Position numbers and translations under genes: made by a program
Part shown: positions 19,930-28,582 of the stretch, piece after piece
How the letters are laid out: the number at the start of each line of letters is the position of its first letter
Position numbering within the stretch: the stretch's first letter is position 1
Assembly (NCBI RefSeq): GCF_001307295.1
Contig: NZ_CP012701.1
Span: 124,001 to 188,000 of the forward strand
DNA: 64,000 nucleotides
DNA from: Sphingopyxis macrogoltabida
Lineage (GTDB): Bacteria > Pseudomonadota > Alphaproteobacteria > Sphingomonadales > Sphingomonadaceae
Reading direction: 5' to 3'
Notes under the pieces: model-generated
What the model saw: the letters and a program-made list of their open reading frames with translations, nothing else
Told to the model about the DNA's origin: nothing
The model's database searches: none

Positions 19930-20320
19930 ACCTTTTCAGGCGTGGTTCGTCTATCGCAGGTTAGAGTATATAGCGCTGCATTGCGCTTGCCAAGAGTCTC
20001 GGCGATGCAGCCCGGTGCAGCGCTATGGCATTGGTTTTTCGACGCTTTATTGAAGCCTTGAACATCCTGCAGCCGACTGCAGCGCCCGAATTCTGAGAAA
20101 AATTTCAGCTAACCAATTGTGAAATATGCAGAACTTCGCTGCATTCGCCTACCGCGCAGCGGTGTACGGTGTGCGCAAAAAATCAGGAACTTGTGCCCTG
20201 TGCCAGGTCCATTGTTGTAGGGGGACTACTCGCGCAGGTGGTTCTCCAGCGGGATTGCGCGAGCGAGCCTGACTCGCGAACTCAGCGCAGGCGTTATGTC
20301 CGCCTATAGCCGGCGCTGTG
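19930..20320. other. Candidate oriT region
   Basis: A noncoding stretch upstream of the mobilization operon. Inverted repeat arms ATAGCGCTGCA (19970-19980) and TGCAGCGCTAT (20016-20026) are a possible site for the ribbon-helix-helix protein. Further right is a CGCGAG/CTCGCG hairpin (20258-20278), then AGGCG-N7-CGCCT running into CCTATAGCC (20303-20311). CTATAGC matches the core of the R388 nic site (TCT/ATAGC), and its plus-strand orientation relative to the operon is the same as in R388. The 20321-20488 remainder holds a run of ATGGCG hexamers (about 20346-20370) and no supported gene. Confidence 0.5.
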
Positions 20321-20488
20321 GGACGACAGTGGCTTTGGGTTTGGCCATGGCGATGGCGATGGCGATGGCTTAAGCAGGCCATGCTCGGCAAAGAAGTGGC
20401 GCGAGAGCAGCAAGCAAAAAAATGCCTCGAACAGACCCTGCGATTGGTGCATCTTCGCATGGTCTTTCAAGGCTTGGAGGAATGCGCA

Positions 20489-20713
20489 ATGGTGTCGAAA
20501 CTTGAACGCGAACGGTCTGCCCTGGCAGCAGCGGAAAAGGAGTTGGAAGAGCGCAGGCAGAAGCTTGCAGAGCTTGAGCGTGAGGAGGCAGAACGAGAGC
20601 TAAATCGGCTGATCAAGAAGGTCGGTCAGGATACGGCGATTGCCCTTCTGGAACTGGCCGTCAAGGTGAAGCCAAAGTTGGCGATTTCTGCCCTCGAGAA
20701 GCTTGGCGGGTGA
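20489..20713 (+). CDS. Small coiled-coil plasmid protein
   Basis: A 74-residue protein starting after GGAGG. The N-terminal half is a Glu/Lys/Arg/Leu-rich helix with heptad-like spacing, so probably a coiled coil; the C-terminal half is more hydrophobic. Small proteins of this type are seen in mobilization regions, sometimes as oriT accessory factors. It lies just to the leading-region side of the candidate oriT. The longer frame upstream, rich in Trp/Arg, comes from the ATGGCG repeat and is not supported. Confidence 0.6.
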   Translation: MVSKLERERSALAAAEKELEERRQKLAELEREEAERELNRLIKKVGQDTAIALLELAVKVKPKLAISALEKLGG

Positions 20714-20761
20714 GGTCTGGTTTTTGTCGAGTTGGGCGGCGATGACCACCGCCCTGTCTCG

Positions 20762-21013
20762 TCAGAATTCATCGGCCATCTTGCCGGTGGCGGTGTAGAC
20801 GATCTGGTCGATCAGGTGCATCGGCAGCTCGCCATAGTCTCCCTCCTCGATGAGGATGTACCCGTCCGGGGTCTCAACGACGTGGACGTCGAAGAATGTG
20901 TGGTATGAGCGCCGCTCAGCTTCCAGCGTTTTTTCATCAAGGGCGATGATGTTGGGGTTGATCTGACGAAGCACCGAAACGTCGTCTTCGTAGCTTTCCG
21001 TTGTGTAGCACAT
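20762..21013 (-). CDS. Hypothetical protein
   Basis: An 83-residue acidic protein that starts at the ATG after GGAGGCAAGGTC. It has no recognised domain; the C-terminal half (DVHVVETPDGYILIEEGDYG) suggests a small beta-rich fold. It points toward the small coiled-coil gene and may be a single-gene unit. Confidence 0.6.
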   Translation of the reverse strand: MCYTTESYEDDVSVLRQINPNIIALDEKTLEAERRSYHTFFDVHVVETPDGYILIEEGDYGELPMHLIDQIVYTATGKMADEF

Positions 21014-21443
21014 GACCTTGCCTCCTGGCGCTTGGCGGCTCGTCCGCCATGCCATGAAACAGCGCCCCGTCAGTGTGCTGGTCACCGGAGCGAAGCGGAG
21101 GCTTGACCGCTAATTTTTCGATGGTGCGGAAGCCGGCGCAGCACGGCTTCTCGGTCGGGAAATTAGTGGTTGACCAGTATGCTGGCGGGGTGCTCATGGC
21201 GATGGTGGTGGACGTGCCTGCGGCGGGATGCATGCGTTGCCAGCGACTTCGCGAAAGCTATGTCCTGGCTCGTGGCTGTTCGGCATTGGCGTAACCCAGG
21301 CGGCATGAAAAAAGGGCGCCGCGGCAACGTGCCGGGCACCCTTTTCCACCTCGATCCTGCAGGAGGCTGGTTGCAGATCGAGCGTTGAACATGGCGACGA
21401 GTTCAGCCGGTTTGTGGCTGCTCGTGAACTGCTGGCCGGATAG
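21014..21443. other. Noncoding stretch with inverted repeats
   Basis: No gene is supported. Imperfect inverted repeats flank a central segment (GACCGCTAATTT near 21107 with AAATTAGTGGT near 21160, and GCTGGTCA with TGACCAG outside), so a structured leader or small RNA is possible. The right side holds the terminator of the following minus-strand gene. Confidence 0.4.
21311..21344 (-). terminator. Terminator of the 188-residue gene
   Basis: A GC-rich stem with AAAGGG/CCCTTT arms and T runs on both strands; on the minus strand it follows the stop at 21444. Confidence 0.65.
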
Positions 21444-22010
21444 TCATAAGGTCCATTCGAGCAGCGGGTGTTGCTCTCCACAATCAGTGGCGGCGATGAA
21501 CGCGAGGCTTTCGAAGAGCGGAGTGATTCCTGCCTTGACGAAAGCCGCGTAAGTCCGGTGATCCTCGAGCGCTGTCCCAAGCTTCTGCAAGGACAATTGG
21601 CCAGATTCATTTGCATGGCGGGCAAGAGAGGTGAGCACCTTAGCCGCAAGGTCGCTGCTCATTGTGATGTCACCTACCAGAGCGATGTGTTCACTCACGC
21701 GCATCGTGATCGGCGCATCGCATTGCTGGTGCTCGATCCGCAGCATTCGCCCAAGAAACTGCGCTTCCTCAACGATTGCGATCATCTCCGGGCGATGGTC
21801 GAAGCATGATGCGAACGCGGCGATGGCAAGCGCGTTGGCATTGATCTCGAAGTTCAGGGCCGCGGCCAGGAATTCGCCTGGATCTGCATCGATTGTACTG
21901 TTGGCGGTGTGCAGTCTGCGCATCAGCGCGGCGAGCTCTGGCGGGCGTATCTGAGCCGGTTTCGAATGGAGCCTTGTCTCGATATCCTTGACGCGGAATG
22001 TGACGAGCAT
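21444..22010 (-). CDS. Hypothetical plasmid protein
   Basis: A 188-residue soluble protein of no recognised family. It starts after GGAGGCAAAG and ends just before a good terminator. A purine-rich G-tract box (22034-22058) lies 24 bases upstream of the start, shared with six other backbone genes. Composition is balanced with Ala/Leu-rich helices and no membrane segment. Confidence 0.65.
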   Translation of the reverse strand: MLVTFRVKDIETRLHSKPAQIRPPELAALMRRLHTANSTIDADPGEFLAAALNFEINANALAIAAFASCFDHRPEMIAIVEEAQFLGRMLRIEHQQCDAPITMRVSEHIALVGDITMSSDLAAKVLTSLARHANESGQLSLQKLGTALEDHRTYAAFVKAGITPLFESLAFIAATDCGEQHPLLEWTL

Positions 22011-22033
22011 CTTTGCCTCCTGTCGCTGCTCGT

Positions 22034-22058
22034 CTCCTCCACCCCCCTCTCCTTTCTC
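22034..22058 (-). promoter_or_regulatory. Purine-rich G-tract box, site 1
   Basis: On the minus strand this is a GA-rich tract with a run of six G, 24 bases upstream of the start of the 188-residue gene. Confidence 0.5.
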
Positions 22059-22307
22059 ACTTCCTGAGCTTGTGGCTGAATGCCCACAAGGGGTCTGGTC
22101 CAGCCTGAGGATTGCCGGTCAGCCAATTGTCCGGATGCAGCCGCTAGCGCGGCAGCGATGCCCGCAAGATGCGAAGCATCGAGAACGGGCAAGGCGCGCC
22201 GGGCCAAGGTAAAAGTTCGGCTGATACATTCAGGGATCGCGATGCTCGCGGTAGCGGGCGAAGGGGGTTCGATGCCCCCAGAGCCCGCCCCTTGCGCAAA
22301 AGAAGAA

Positions 22308-22339
22308 CGGAAGGCCCCGGCATAAGCCGGAGCCTTCCG
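22308..22339 (-). terminator. Rho-independent terminator of the DUF2493 gene
   Basis: Stem CGGAAGGC...GCCTTCCG with an inner GCCGG/CCGGC, followed on the minus strand by a T-rich run, nine bases after the DUF2493 stop. Confidence 0.75.
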
Positions 22340-22347
22340 AAGAGCGC

Positions 22348-23340
22348 TCACCCGAAGGTGCGCGAGCGCGTTTGCGCCTGATCGCTGATGCGGCGAATGT
22401 GCAGCGGCACGCCTGCCTGACGGAGGCGCTGTGCAAGGTTCGACTGGATGCCCGATCCTTCCCCAATGATCGCTTCGACCGGGTTCAGTTTGACGATGCT
22501 CTCGTTCCGCAGGAACGGAGCCCGGTTGCCGTGGCGCTGGTCAGGAACGAACAGGATTGTGTTGACCCCGTTCTGCTGCGCCCATGCACCCGCCATGGCG
22601 TCGACGCCCTTGCGCATGCCGGTCGTGCCCAGGACCATGTTCGGGATCCGGGACTTGATGTCGTCGAGGATAGCCCAGATCATCGCAAAATCGTGCCAAT
22701 CCTTCTGGCCACCTGACACGATAACCAGCGGTCCATCGGGCTGGAATTGCGCTCTGCGATCCTTGGCGCGTGCTGCGAGGAAATCGCGTGCCTGAACTTG
22801 GCTTGCGGTCACCCCATTCTTGCTGACTTGCGATCCCCGTGCGGCCGTGAAGGGACGACCGGTTTCGACCCGGTAAACGTCCGCTGCATGGTCGCGCATC
22901 GCCTCGAGCGCTTCGCGGCACCCTTGCAGTGTCTGGCAGAGCTGTTGTGTTTCCTCGAGCTCGACAGCGTAGATTTCCGAAGGATCGAAGTGGCGTGCCA
23001 TTTCGCCCAGCTTCTTTGCAGCATCGTCCTCGCGACCTTCAGCCAGGCGTGCGGTCATGTGGAACGAGTTGACCATGCCCCAGGCAAGCTGCTGCGCAAA
23101 TTCCTCCATGCGCGTGTCCTTGAGGACATCGAAGATCGTTCCGATTGCCATCTCCACGGCGCGGCGCGCCATGTCGGGGTCCGGCATCTCTGCGGCGATT
23201 GGAGCCTCGATGATGTTGAGCTTGGCCAGATCGCTATGTTCGAGAAACGCCCCGTCGTAGGATTCCGTGATCCCTTCACGTGCATCGGCGAGATTGATCC
23301 GAGCCTGAGCCAGATCTGCAAACGAGTTGAAAACAGTCAT
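22348..23340 (-). CDS. DUF2493 (SLOG-like) plasmid protein
   Basis: A 330-residue protein with a C-terminal DUF2493 domain: LVIVSGGQKDW, then VLGTTGMRKGVDAMAGAWA and a later FLRNESIV segment. DUF2493 belongs to the nucleotide-binding SLOG/YAcAr group; relatives are common on plasmids with no proven function. The N-terminal half is helical. The ATG at 23340 (MTVFNSF) follows a GGAGG site; the longer frame was rejected. It ends at a strong terminator. Confidence 0.75.
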   Translation of the reverse strand: MTVFNSFADLAQARINLADAREGITESYDGAFLEHSDLAKLNIIEAPIAAEMPDPDMARRAVEMAIGTIFDVLKDTRMEEFAQQLAWGMVNSFHMTARLAEGREDDAAKKLGEMARHFDPSEIYAVELEETQQLCQTLQGCREALEAMRDHAADVYRVETGRPFTAARGSQVSKNGVTASQVQARDFLAARAKDRRAQFQPDGPLVIVSGGQKDWHDFAMIWAILDDIKSRIPNMVLGTTGMRKGVDAMAGAWAQQNGVNTILFVPDQRHGNRAPFLRNESIVKLNPVEAIIGEGSGIQSNLAQRLRQAGVPLHIRRISDQAQTRSRTFG

Positions 23341-23808
23341 AAAAACCTCCGATTTTCGAAATCGTCCCCACATTGGGAACAGCCAAAAACCCATCGGGCC
23401 GGACGGACCGTGTCAGGGACGGCGAGCTCGTCTCGCCGCCGCCATGGCGGGCGTGGGGGAACCGATTTTCTGCGAGGTGGCTGGCGCGCAGCGACACAGC
23501 CTCCCCGCTGAAAATTGGGGGGACCGCGATCCTTGACTAAGGGGCGGCCGCCGATAGGTTTCGGCAGGTGTTCCTGTGTGTGTGGAAGAGACGTTCCCGC
23601 CCTCGAGCAGATGAGACGAAGGCAGGGCCGGTCAGGCGCTTCAGCGCCACATCGGGCCGCCCCTTCGGCCCTGCGAAGGGGTTACAGCGGGAACACTCCC
23701 GATCTAGTGAGGCAGTTCGGCGCGGCTCGTCGGGAGACGATGGGCATCCAGGGACGACGCGGCAACTCAACCTGTTGCTGTGGCCCAGCTAAGCGCTATG
23801 ATTTGACG
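23341..23808. other. Noncoding stretch between divergent genes
   Basis: I see no gene here. It contains GC-rich hairpins (for example around GCCGCCATGGCGGGC near 23440) and separates the minus-strand DUF2493 gene from a plus-strand gene, so it should hold both promoters. Confidence 0.4.
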
Positions 23809-24294
23809 ATGGCAGTGTGGCAGTTCGTCATCGATCTCATTCCTGCATCTGCGGCGCGCGTCGCAGGGGTTGCCGCAGTGCGGATGAGCCGCGCGCAACT
23901 CGATGAGACCGTTCTCGGTTTTTCGGCGGCTGATGAGGAGGTGGTGTTCTCGAAACTCGGCAGGCTCCTTCCAGAGAAACCGTCTTGGTCTGACGGCCTG
24001 CGGATTTGGGGCGACGAGAAAGCGGACGACATTCAGGTCAGCATCGACGGGCAGGCCATTGAGGAGATCCAGTTCCGCCTCAATGTAGCGGACCTATCTT
24101 TGCCATTGGTCGGCGGGATCTGCGACCTCGCGCGCCATTTCGACAGCGTCCTTGCGACGCCGGATGGGGCGATCATTCAGCCGAACCGTGAGGCTGTCAT
24201 GAGAACAATCATGCAATCACAGGCAGCTCAGTACGTGCGAGACCCCCAGCGATTTCTCGAGGAAGCGATCCGTCTGGATTGGGAGGGCTTATAA
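23809..24294 (+). CDS. Hypothetical protein
   Basis: A 161-residue soluble protein starting MAVWQFVIDLIPAS. No recognised family; it has a WSDGLRIWGDE segment and an alternating hydrophobic pattern suggesting a mixed alpha/beta fold. The upstream frame continues open but has no site. It lies at the edge of the plasmid block, next to a Nudix gene facing the other way. Confidence 0.55.
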   Translation: MAVWQFVIDLIPASAARVAGVAAVRMSRAQLDETVLGFSAADEEVVFSKLGRLLPEKPSWSDGLRIWGDEKADDIQVSIDGQAIEEIQFRLNVADLSLPLVGGICDLARHFDSVLATPDGAIIQPNREAVMRTIMQSQAAQYVRDPQRFLEEAIRLDWEGL

Positions 24295-24460
24295 GGGCAT
24301 CTGGCATCCTCTGCTTTGCGTTCGCCGTAGATGGGGCCAGCGCTTGAACCGGGCTGGCGGCTTTGATCGCTTTTCCGCCGAAACCGGAAAATTCGGTCAC
24401 TGAGGCCTGATCGGTCGCTGGCTCGATCAACTATTCGAGTGCGCTAGTGCGAGTTTCCGA

Positions 24461-24925
24461 TCAGGCTGCAATCGCGTTCAGACACGCCTCGAACACCTCC
24501 CGCTGTTTCGCGGCGGGAAATGCTGCCAAGGCATCGGTGACGGTGAACCAGCGCGCGTCAGCTATTTCTTCAGCCTGGAGTGCGAGAGGAGCATCGTCTC
24601 GAAGGCGAACAACGAACATCGCAGCTTCCTGACCATCATGGTCGAGCGCCTTTTTGGCCTTGTGTTCGGCGCTGTAGATGAAGCGGTTGCCAACTGGCAG
24701 CTGTTCCAGTTCTACTTCCAGCGTCACACCGAGTTCTTCGGCGATCTCCCTTCGCATCGCCTGATGCACAGTTTCGCCTTCCTCGACGCCGCCGCCAGCA
24801 AGGGTCCATTCCCCCTCACGGTAGCCGTGTGGGCGGACCAGCAAAAACTCGCCATGATCGTTGACGACAACGGCGCGGACTTTCTGGCGGAGTTTGAGCC
24901 CGCCCTCATGAAGAAATGCAGCCAT
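24461..24925 (-). CDS. Nudix hydrolase
   Basis: A 154-residue Nudix protein. The box G-x5-E-x7-R-E-x2-E-E-x-G is complete (GGVEEGETVHQAMRREIAEE then LG, residues about 45-66). It hydrolyses a nucleoside diphosphate linked to another group; the substrate cannot be read from the sequence. The C-terminal part (ARWFTVTDALAAFPA) is typical of general-purpose Nudix housecleaning enzymes. It starts the chromosome-like cargo block and is divergent from an MFS transporter gene. Confidence 0.85.
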   Translation of the reverse strand: MAAFLHEGGLKLRQKVRAVVVNDHGEFLLVRPHGYREGEWTLAGGGVEEGETVHQAMRREIAEELGVTLEVELEQLPVGNRFIYSAEHKAKKALDHDGQEAAMFVVRLRDDAPLALQAEEIADARWFTVTDALAAFPAAKQREVFEACLNAIAA

Positions 24926-25015
24926 GAAACGAGGCTAGACGGCACGGGTTAAGTCTCCGTAACCCCCGCGCCCTTTTCACTGTTGTCACCCGCGCACCTG
25001 CCGTAAGGCGCGCCA

Positions 25016-26233
25016 ATGCTTCCATTTGTGCGCCACAATGCCCGCTGGCTGGCGGCAGGGTTCCTGTTGTCGATGTTCTCGTCGTTTGGGCAGACCTTCT
25101 TCATCGGCCTGTCGGGGGCTGAGTCCCAAGCGCGTTTCGACTTGTCGGGCGGCGAGTTCGGGCTGCTCTACATGGTGGCGACGCTAGCGAGCGCAGCAAC
25201 ACTGCCGTGGATCGGCAAGGTGATGGACGTGATGCGCGGGCGCACTGTCGCAGCGATGGTGATGCCGGGGTTGGCCGCTGCATGCCTGCTCGCAGCCTGG
25301 TCGCCTCACATCATCGGCTTTGTCGTCGCGCTCTATCTGCTGCGCCTGCTTGGGCAGGGCATGATGACGCATATCGCTCAGACGGAAACCGCGCGAGCAT
25401 TTGTCGCCAATCGCGGGCGGGCGATGTCTCTGGTGGTGCCGGGGCACCAGGCGGGCGAGGCAGTCTTGCCGGCTCTGTTCGTGCTGGTTGCCGCTGCTTT
25501 GGGTTGGCAGGGTGCGTGGACGGCGGCGGCAGCGCTAACCCTCGTGATCGGGATGCCGCTAATCATCGGTTTACTAGCAAAGCCCCGCGTTCCGCAGCAA
25601 GCTGAGATCAATCAGGCCAAGGCACAAGGGATACGCGACTGGACGCGCGGCGAGGTAATCCGCGATCCGGTGTTCTACTTGCTTTTGCTCGGCCTGCTCG
25701 CACCGCCCTTCATCGGCACCACGATCTTTTTCCATCAGGGCCACCTGATCGACGTGCGTGGATACGACCAGCTGGCGTTTGCTGGGGCATTCCCGGTGAT
25801 AGCGATAACCACGGTCGGGTTCGGGCTTGTCTGCGGGTATCTGGTGGACCGGCTCGGATCCGTGCGCCTGCTGCCGTTTTTCCTCGTGCCGATCTGCATT
25901 GCCAGCCTTGCCGCAGCGTCGATCACGGCGCTCTGGGGGATCTACCTGTTCATGTTCCTGTTCGGTGTGAGTTACGGGCTGACCTCGAATATGTTCGGCG
26001 TGATCTGGCCGGAAGTTTACGGCACTGCGCACCTCGGCTCGATCCGCGCGCTGGTGGTATCGGGCATGGTTCTGGCCACGGCGGTCGGACCTGGTCTGAC
26101 GGGCGCGCTGATCGATCAGGGGATCACCTTGCCCCAGCAATTGTGGTGGATGGCGCTGTGGTGCGTAGTCGCCACGGGCGCACTGGTGCTCGCCGCCCGA
26201 ATGATCAGGTCACGGACTGGGCAGTCAGACTAG
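25016..26233 (+). CDS. MFS transporter
   Basis: A 405-residue major facilitator with about 12 hydrophobic segments and the cytoplasmic-loop motif GKVMDVMRGR after TM2. The ligand is not clear; the protein is in the general size and shape of the small MFS exporters or monocarboxylate-like carriers. The ribosome binding site is weak. It is divergent from the Nudix gene and has no evident operon partner. Confidence 0.8.
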   Translation: MLPFVRHNARWLAAGFLLSMFSSFGQTFFIGLSGAESQARFDLSGGEFGLLYMVATLASAATLPWIGKVMDVMRGRTVAAMVMPGLAAACLLAAWSPHIIGFVVALYLLRLLGQGMMTHIAQTETARAFVANRGRAMSLVVPGHQAGEAVLPALFVLVAAALGWQGAWTAAAALTLVIGMPLIIGLLAKPRVPQQAEINQAKAQGIRDWTRGEVIRDPVFYLLLLGLLAPPFIGTTIFFHQGHLIDVRGYDQLAFAGAFPVIAITTVGFGLVCGYLVDRLGSVRLLPFFLVPICIASLAAASITALWGIYLFMFLFGVSYGLTSNMFGVIWPEVYGTAHLGSIRALVVSGMVLATAVGPGLTGALIDQGITLPQQLWWMALWCVVATGALVLAARMIRSRTGQSD

Positions 26234-26271
26234 CAGCAAACGCAAGGATTGCCGCATACCGTCAGATAGTG

Positions 26272-26469
26272 TCACGCCCCCAATAGTTCAGAATATGTGC
26301 GTGAGCTGAGGACGCTGCGATATTCGGCGCCTTCTGGTCGCAGCGCCTTGATCTGTGATGCAAAATTATCAGCCTCGCGCGCGGCAGCTGCTCTGGTTTC
26401 AGGCCTGTCATTGGCACGAGCAGCAATCAGCGCAAGCTGATGACAGCGGAAGAGTTCGTTCAAATCCAT
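26272..26469 (-). CDS. Small hypothetical protein, third gene of the prfC run
   Basis: A 65-residue helical protein (MDLNELFRCHQLALI start) after an AGGAGAACCCC site. It follows the 57-residue gene by 28 bases on the same strand, so prfC and the two small genes are probably one transcript. No domain is recognised. Confidence 0.6.
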   Translation of the reverse strand: MDLNELFRCHQLALIAARANDRPETRAAAAREADNFASQIKALRPEGAEYRSVLSSRTYSELLGA

Positions 26470-26497
26470 GGGGTTCTCCTGTCGGGTTTCATGATGA

Positions 26498-26671
26498 TCA
26501 TTGCTTGCCCTCACGGCGCTCCTTGCGTCGGCGTGCCTTTGCGACGCGCGCCTTCAATTCGGCGTCTGGCAGCGGCGCGAGGATCGGTGCAAGCTTGCGG
26601 ACGTCGTCTGGCGATGCATTGGGCCTTGCCATGATGATCAGATCGAGCATTTTTTCCGTGTTCACCTTCAT
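26498..26671 (-). CDS. Small basic protein coupled to prfC
   Basis: A 57-residue protein that I translated directly (MKVNTEKMLDLIIMARP at the start, a Lys/Arg-rich tail). Its ATG overlaps the prfC stop as ATGA at 26668-26671, so it is translationally coupled to release factor 3. The N-terminal half is amphipathic and the C-terminal half very basic, which fits a nucleic-acid or ribosome contact, but that is inference. It is too short for most gene callers. Confidence 0.6.
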   Translation of the reverse strand: MKVNTEKMLDLIIMARPNASPDDVRKLAPILAPLPDAELKARVAKARRRKERREGKQ

Positions 26672-28320
26672 TGGCGTGCCTCCGCCGGCCTAATGCGTTC
26701 ACGCACCGCAGAAAAGCTGACCTCGGGCCATTCCCTCTGAACCCGTTCAAGCTCCCAGCTGTTTCGTGAAAGGAAGACCAGCGCATCGTCACCATCTTCG
26801 GCGAGATTGGCACGCTGCGATGCTATGAAGCGCTTGCGCATTGGCTCATCAGCAATGTCGATCCATCGCGCGGTTTCGTAGGCTGTCGCCTCGAAGCTGA
26901 TGGGGAGGCCATACTCCGCCTCCGAGCGGGTCGAGATCACTTCAAGCTGAAGCGCGCCGACCACGCCGACAACCCAGTTCGATCCTTCGAGCGGTCGAAA
27001 GACGCGGGCGATCCCCTCTTCGGCAAGATCGAGCAGGGCTTTGCGCATCTGTTTGATCTTCATCGGATCGTCGAGCCGGACGCGGCGCAGGATTTCCGGC
27101 GCGAAGTCGGGAAGACCGGTGAAGGCGAGGCCACTGCGCTCGCTCAGCGTGTCGCCCACCCGCAGCGTGCCGTGGTTGGGAATGCCGATAATGTCGCCGG
27201 GGCGAGCTTCCTCGGTCAGTTCCCGATCCCGTGCGAGAAAGAAGATTGGATTGTGCAGGCCAATGGTCTTGCCGGTCCGGCTGTTACCGAGCTTCATGCC
27301 GCGCTTGAGCGTCCCAGAGCACACTCGCATGAACGCGACGCGGTCGCGGTGGTTGGGATCCATATTGGCCTGCATCTTGAACACGAAGCCGGCAACATCG
27401 CTGGCATCCGGTTCAACCGGCTCGGGCAGGGCTGGCTGCGGTTGCGGCGGCGGGGCGTGCCGCGCCAGCGCGGACAGCAGCGACGCGATCCCGTATTTGC
27501 GCAGCGCGCTGCCGAAATAGACCGGCGTCATGTCGCCCGACAGAAAGGCAGTCCGATCGAACGCCGGGCACGCTTCGGCAGCGAGCGCGGCATCTTCGAG
27601 CAGGCTATCGCGGGTGTGCGATGAAATGGCGGCAAGCAGGCGGTCGTCATCGAGCCGCGCATCGTCAATAATAGTGGGGCACAGCGCGCCCCCAACCTTA
27701 TCCACCAGCCAGGCACGCCGCTCCTCGAACGAGTAAAGCCCGCGGAACATGCCGCCCATACCGATCGGCCAAGACATCGGTGAGGTATCCAGGGCAAGCT
27801 TGTCGGCAAGCTCGTCGAGCAGCTCGAACGGCGATCGGCCCTCCCGGTCAATCTTGTTGATGAAGGTGATGATCGGGATGCTGCGCAGGCGGCACACCTC
27901 GAACAGTTTGAGTGTCTGCGCCTCAATGCCTTTGGCGGCATCGATCACCATCACCGCACAATCTACCGCAGTCAGCGTGCGGTAGGTGTCCTCCGAGAAA
28001 TCCTCGTGCCCCGGGGTGTCGAGCAGGTTAAACCGTATGCCTTGATGCTCGAAGGTCATCACCGAACTGGTCACCGAAATGCCGCGCTGCTGTTCGATGG
28101 CCATCCAGTCCGAGCGTGCCCGCCGCCGGTTGCCTTTGGAGAAGACCTCACCTGCTTCCCTGATCGCGCCGCCTTCGTGCAGCAGCTTTTCCGTCAGCGT
28201 GGTCTTGCCGGCATCAGGGTGCGAGATGATCGCGAAGGTGCGCCGGGGAAGAGCATCAGCCGCTACGGTCCGGTCTTCGGCGTCAATGGTGACTGCGCTT
28301 GCTTGGTGATCGATGAGCAT
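26668..28320 (-). CDS. prfC: Peptide chain release factor 3
   Basis: A 550-residue translational GTPase that recycles RF1/RF2 after termination. GTPase motifs are complete: SHPDAGKTTLTEKLL (G1), QQRGISVTSSVM (switch I region), DTPGHEDFSEDTYR (G3) and NKIDREG (G4). The C-terminal domains match RF3 in length. The ATG at 28320 follows AGGAG and was preferred to an upstream TTG. It heads a run with two small downstream genes, the first overlapping its stop by 4 bp. Usually chromosomal, so this supports the view that the block is chromosome-derived or integrated. Confidence 0.93.
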   Translation of the reverse strand: MLIDHQASAVTIDAEDRTVAADALPRRTFAIISHPDAGKTTLTEKLLHEGGAIREAGEVFSKGNRRRARSDWMAIEQQRGISVTSSVMTFEHQGIRFNLLDTPGHEDFSEDTYRTLTAVDCAVMVIDAAKGIEAQTLKLFEVCRLRSIPIITFINKIDREGRSPFELLDELADKLALDTSPMSWPIGMGGMFRGLYSFEERRAWLVDKVGGALCPTIIDDARLDDDRLLAAISSHTRDSLLEDAALAAEACPAFDRTAFLSGDMTPVYFGSALRKYGIASLLSALARHAPPPQPQPALPEPVEPDASDVAGFVFKMQANMDPNHRDRVAFMRVCSGTLKRGMKLGNSRTGKTIGLHNPIFFLARDRELTEEARPGDIIGIPNHGTLRVGDTLSERSGLAFTGLPDFAPEILRRVRLDDPMKIKQMRKALLDLAEEGIARVFRPLEGSNWVVGVVGALQLEVISTRSEAEYGLPISFEATAYETARWIDIADEPMRKRFIASQRANLAEDGDDALVFLSRNSWELERVQREWPEVSFSAVRERIRPAEARQ

Positions 28321-28582
28321 CTGCGTCTCCTGCAAGGCCTGAAACAGACACGCAGAAGAGCGACCGGCCTAGCGGCCGAGTGATGCAGGTATCTCGCGAT
28401 TGGGCCTCAGCCCGGAGATATCCTGCGTCGCCGGCTGCACGCCGTCGAGGCCAGAACCTCCAATATCGCGAGTATCCGTATAGTCTGTCGGAAACTCGAA
28501 CCTGCGGTTTGGAACCAGCAGATCCGATTGATGCATTAGCCCAATATCTTGCCAGTGTCACCCCACTCCGAGATCGGGTCGG

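Larger units (their letters stand above)
22011..22347. other. Noncoding stretch with T-arm-like hairpin
   Basis: No supported gene. At 22254-22288 the plus strand has GGGGG-TTCGATG-CCCCC, which looks like a tRNA T-arm, enclosed by GCGGGC/GCCCGC. No complete tRNA can be folded from the flanks by eye. It may be a small structured RNA or a tRNA-derived remnant. Confidence 0.4.

Noticed and set aside
20346-20370. Tandem ATGGCG hexamers, considered as a CRISPR-like or replication iteron repeat
   Set aside because: Only about four short perfect copies with no spacers and no iteron length; it only inflates an upstream reading frame.
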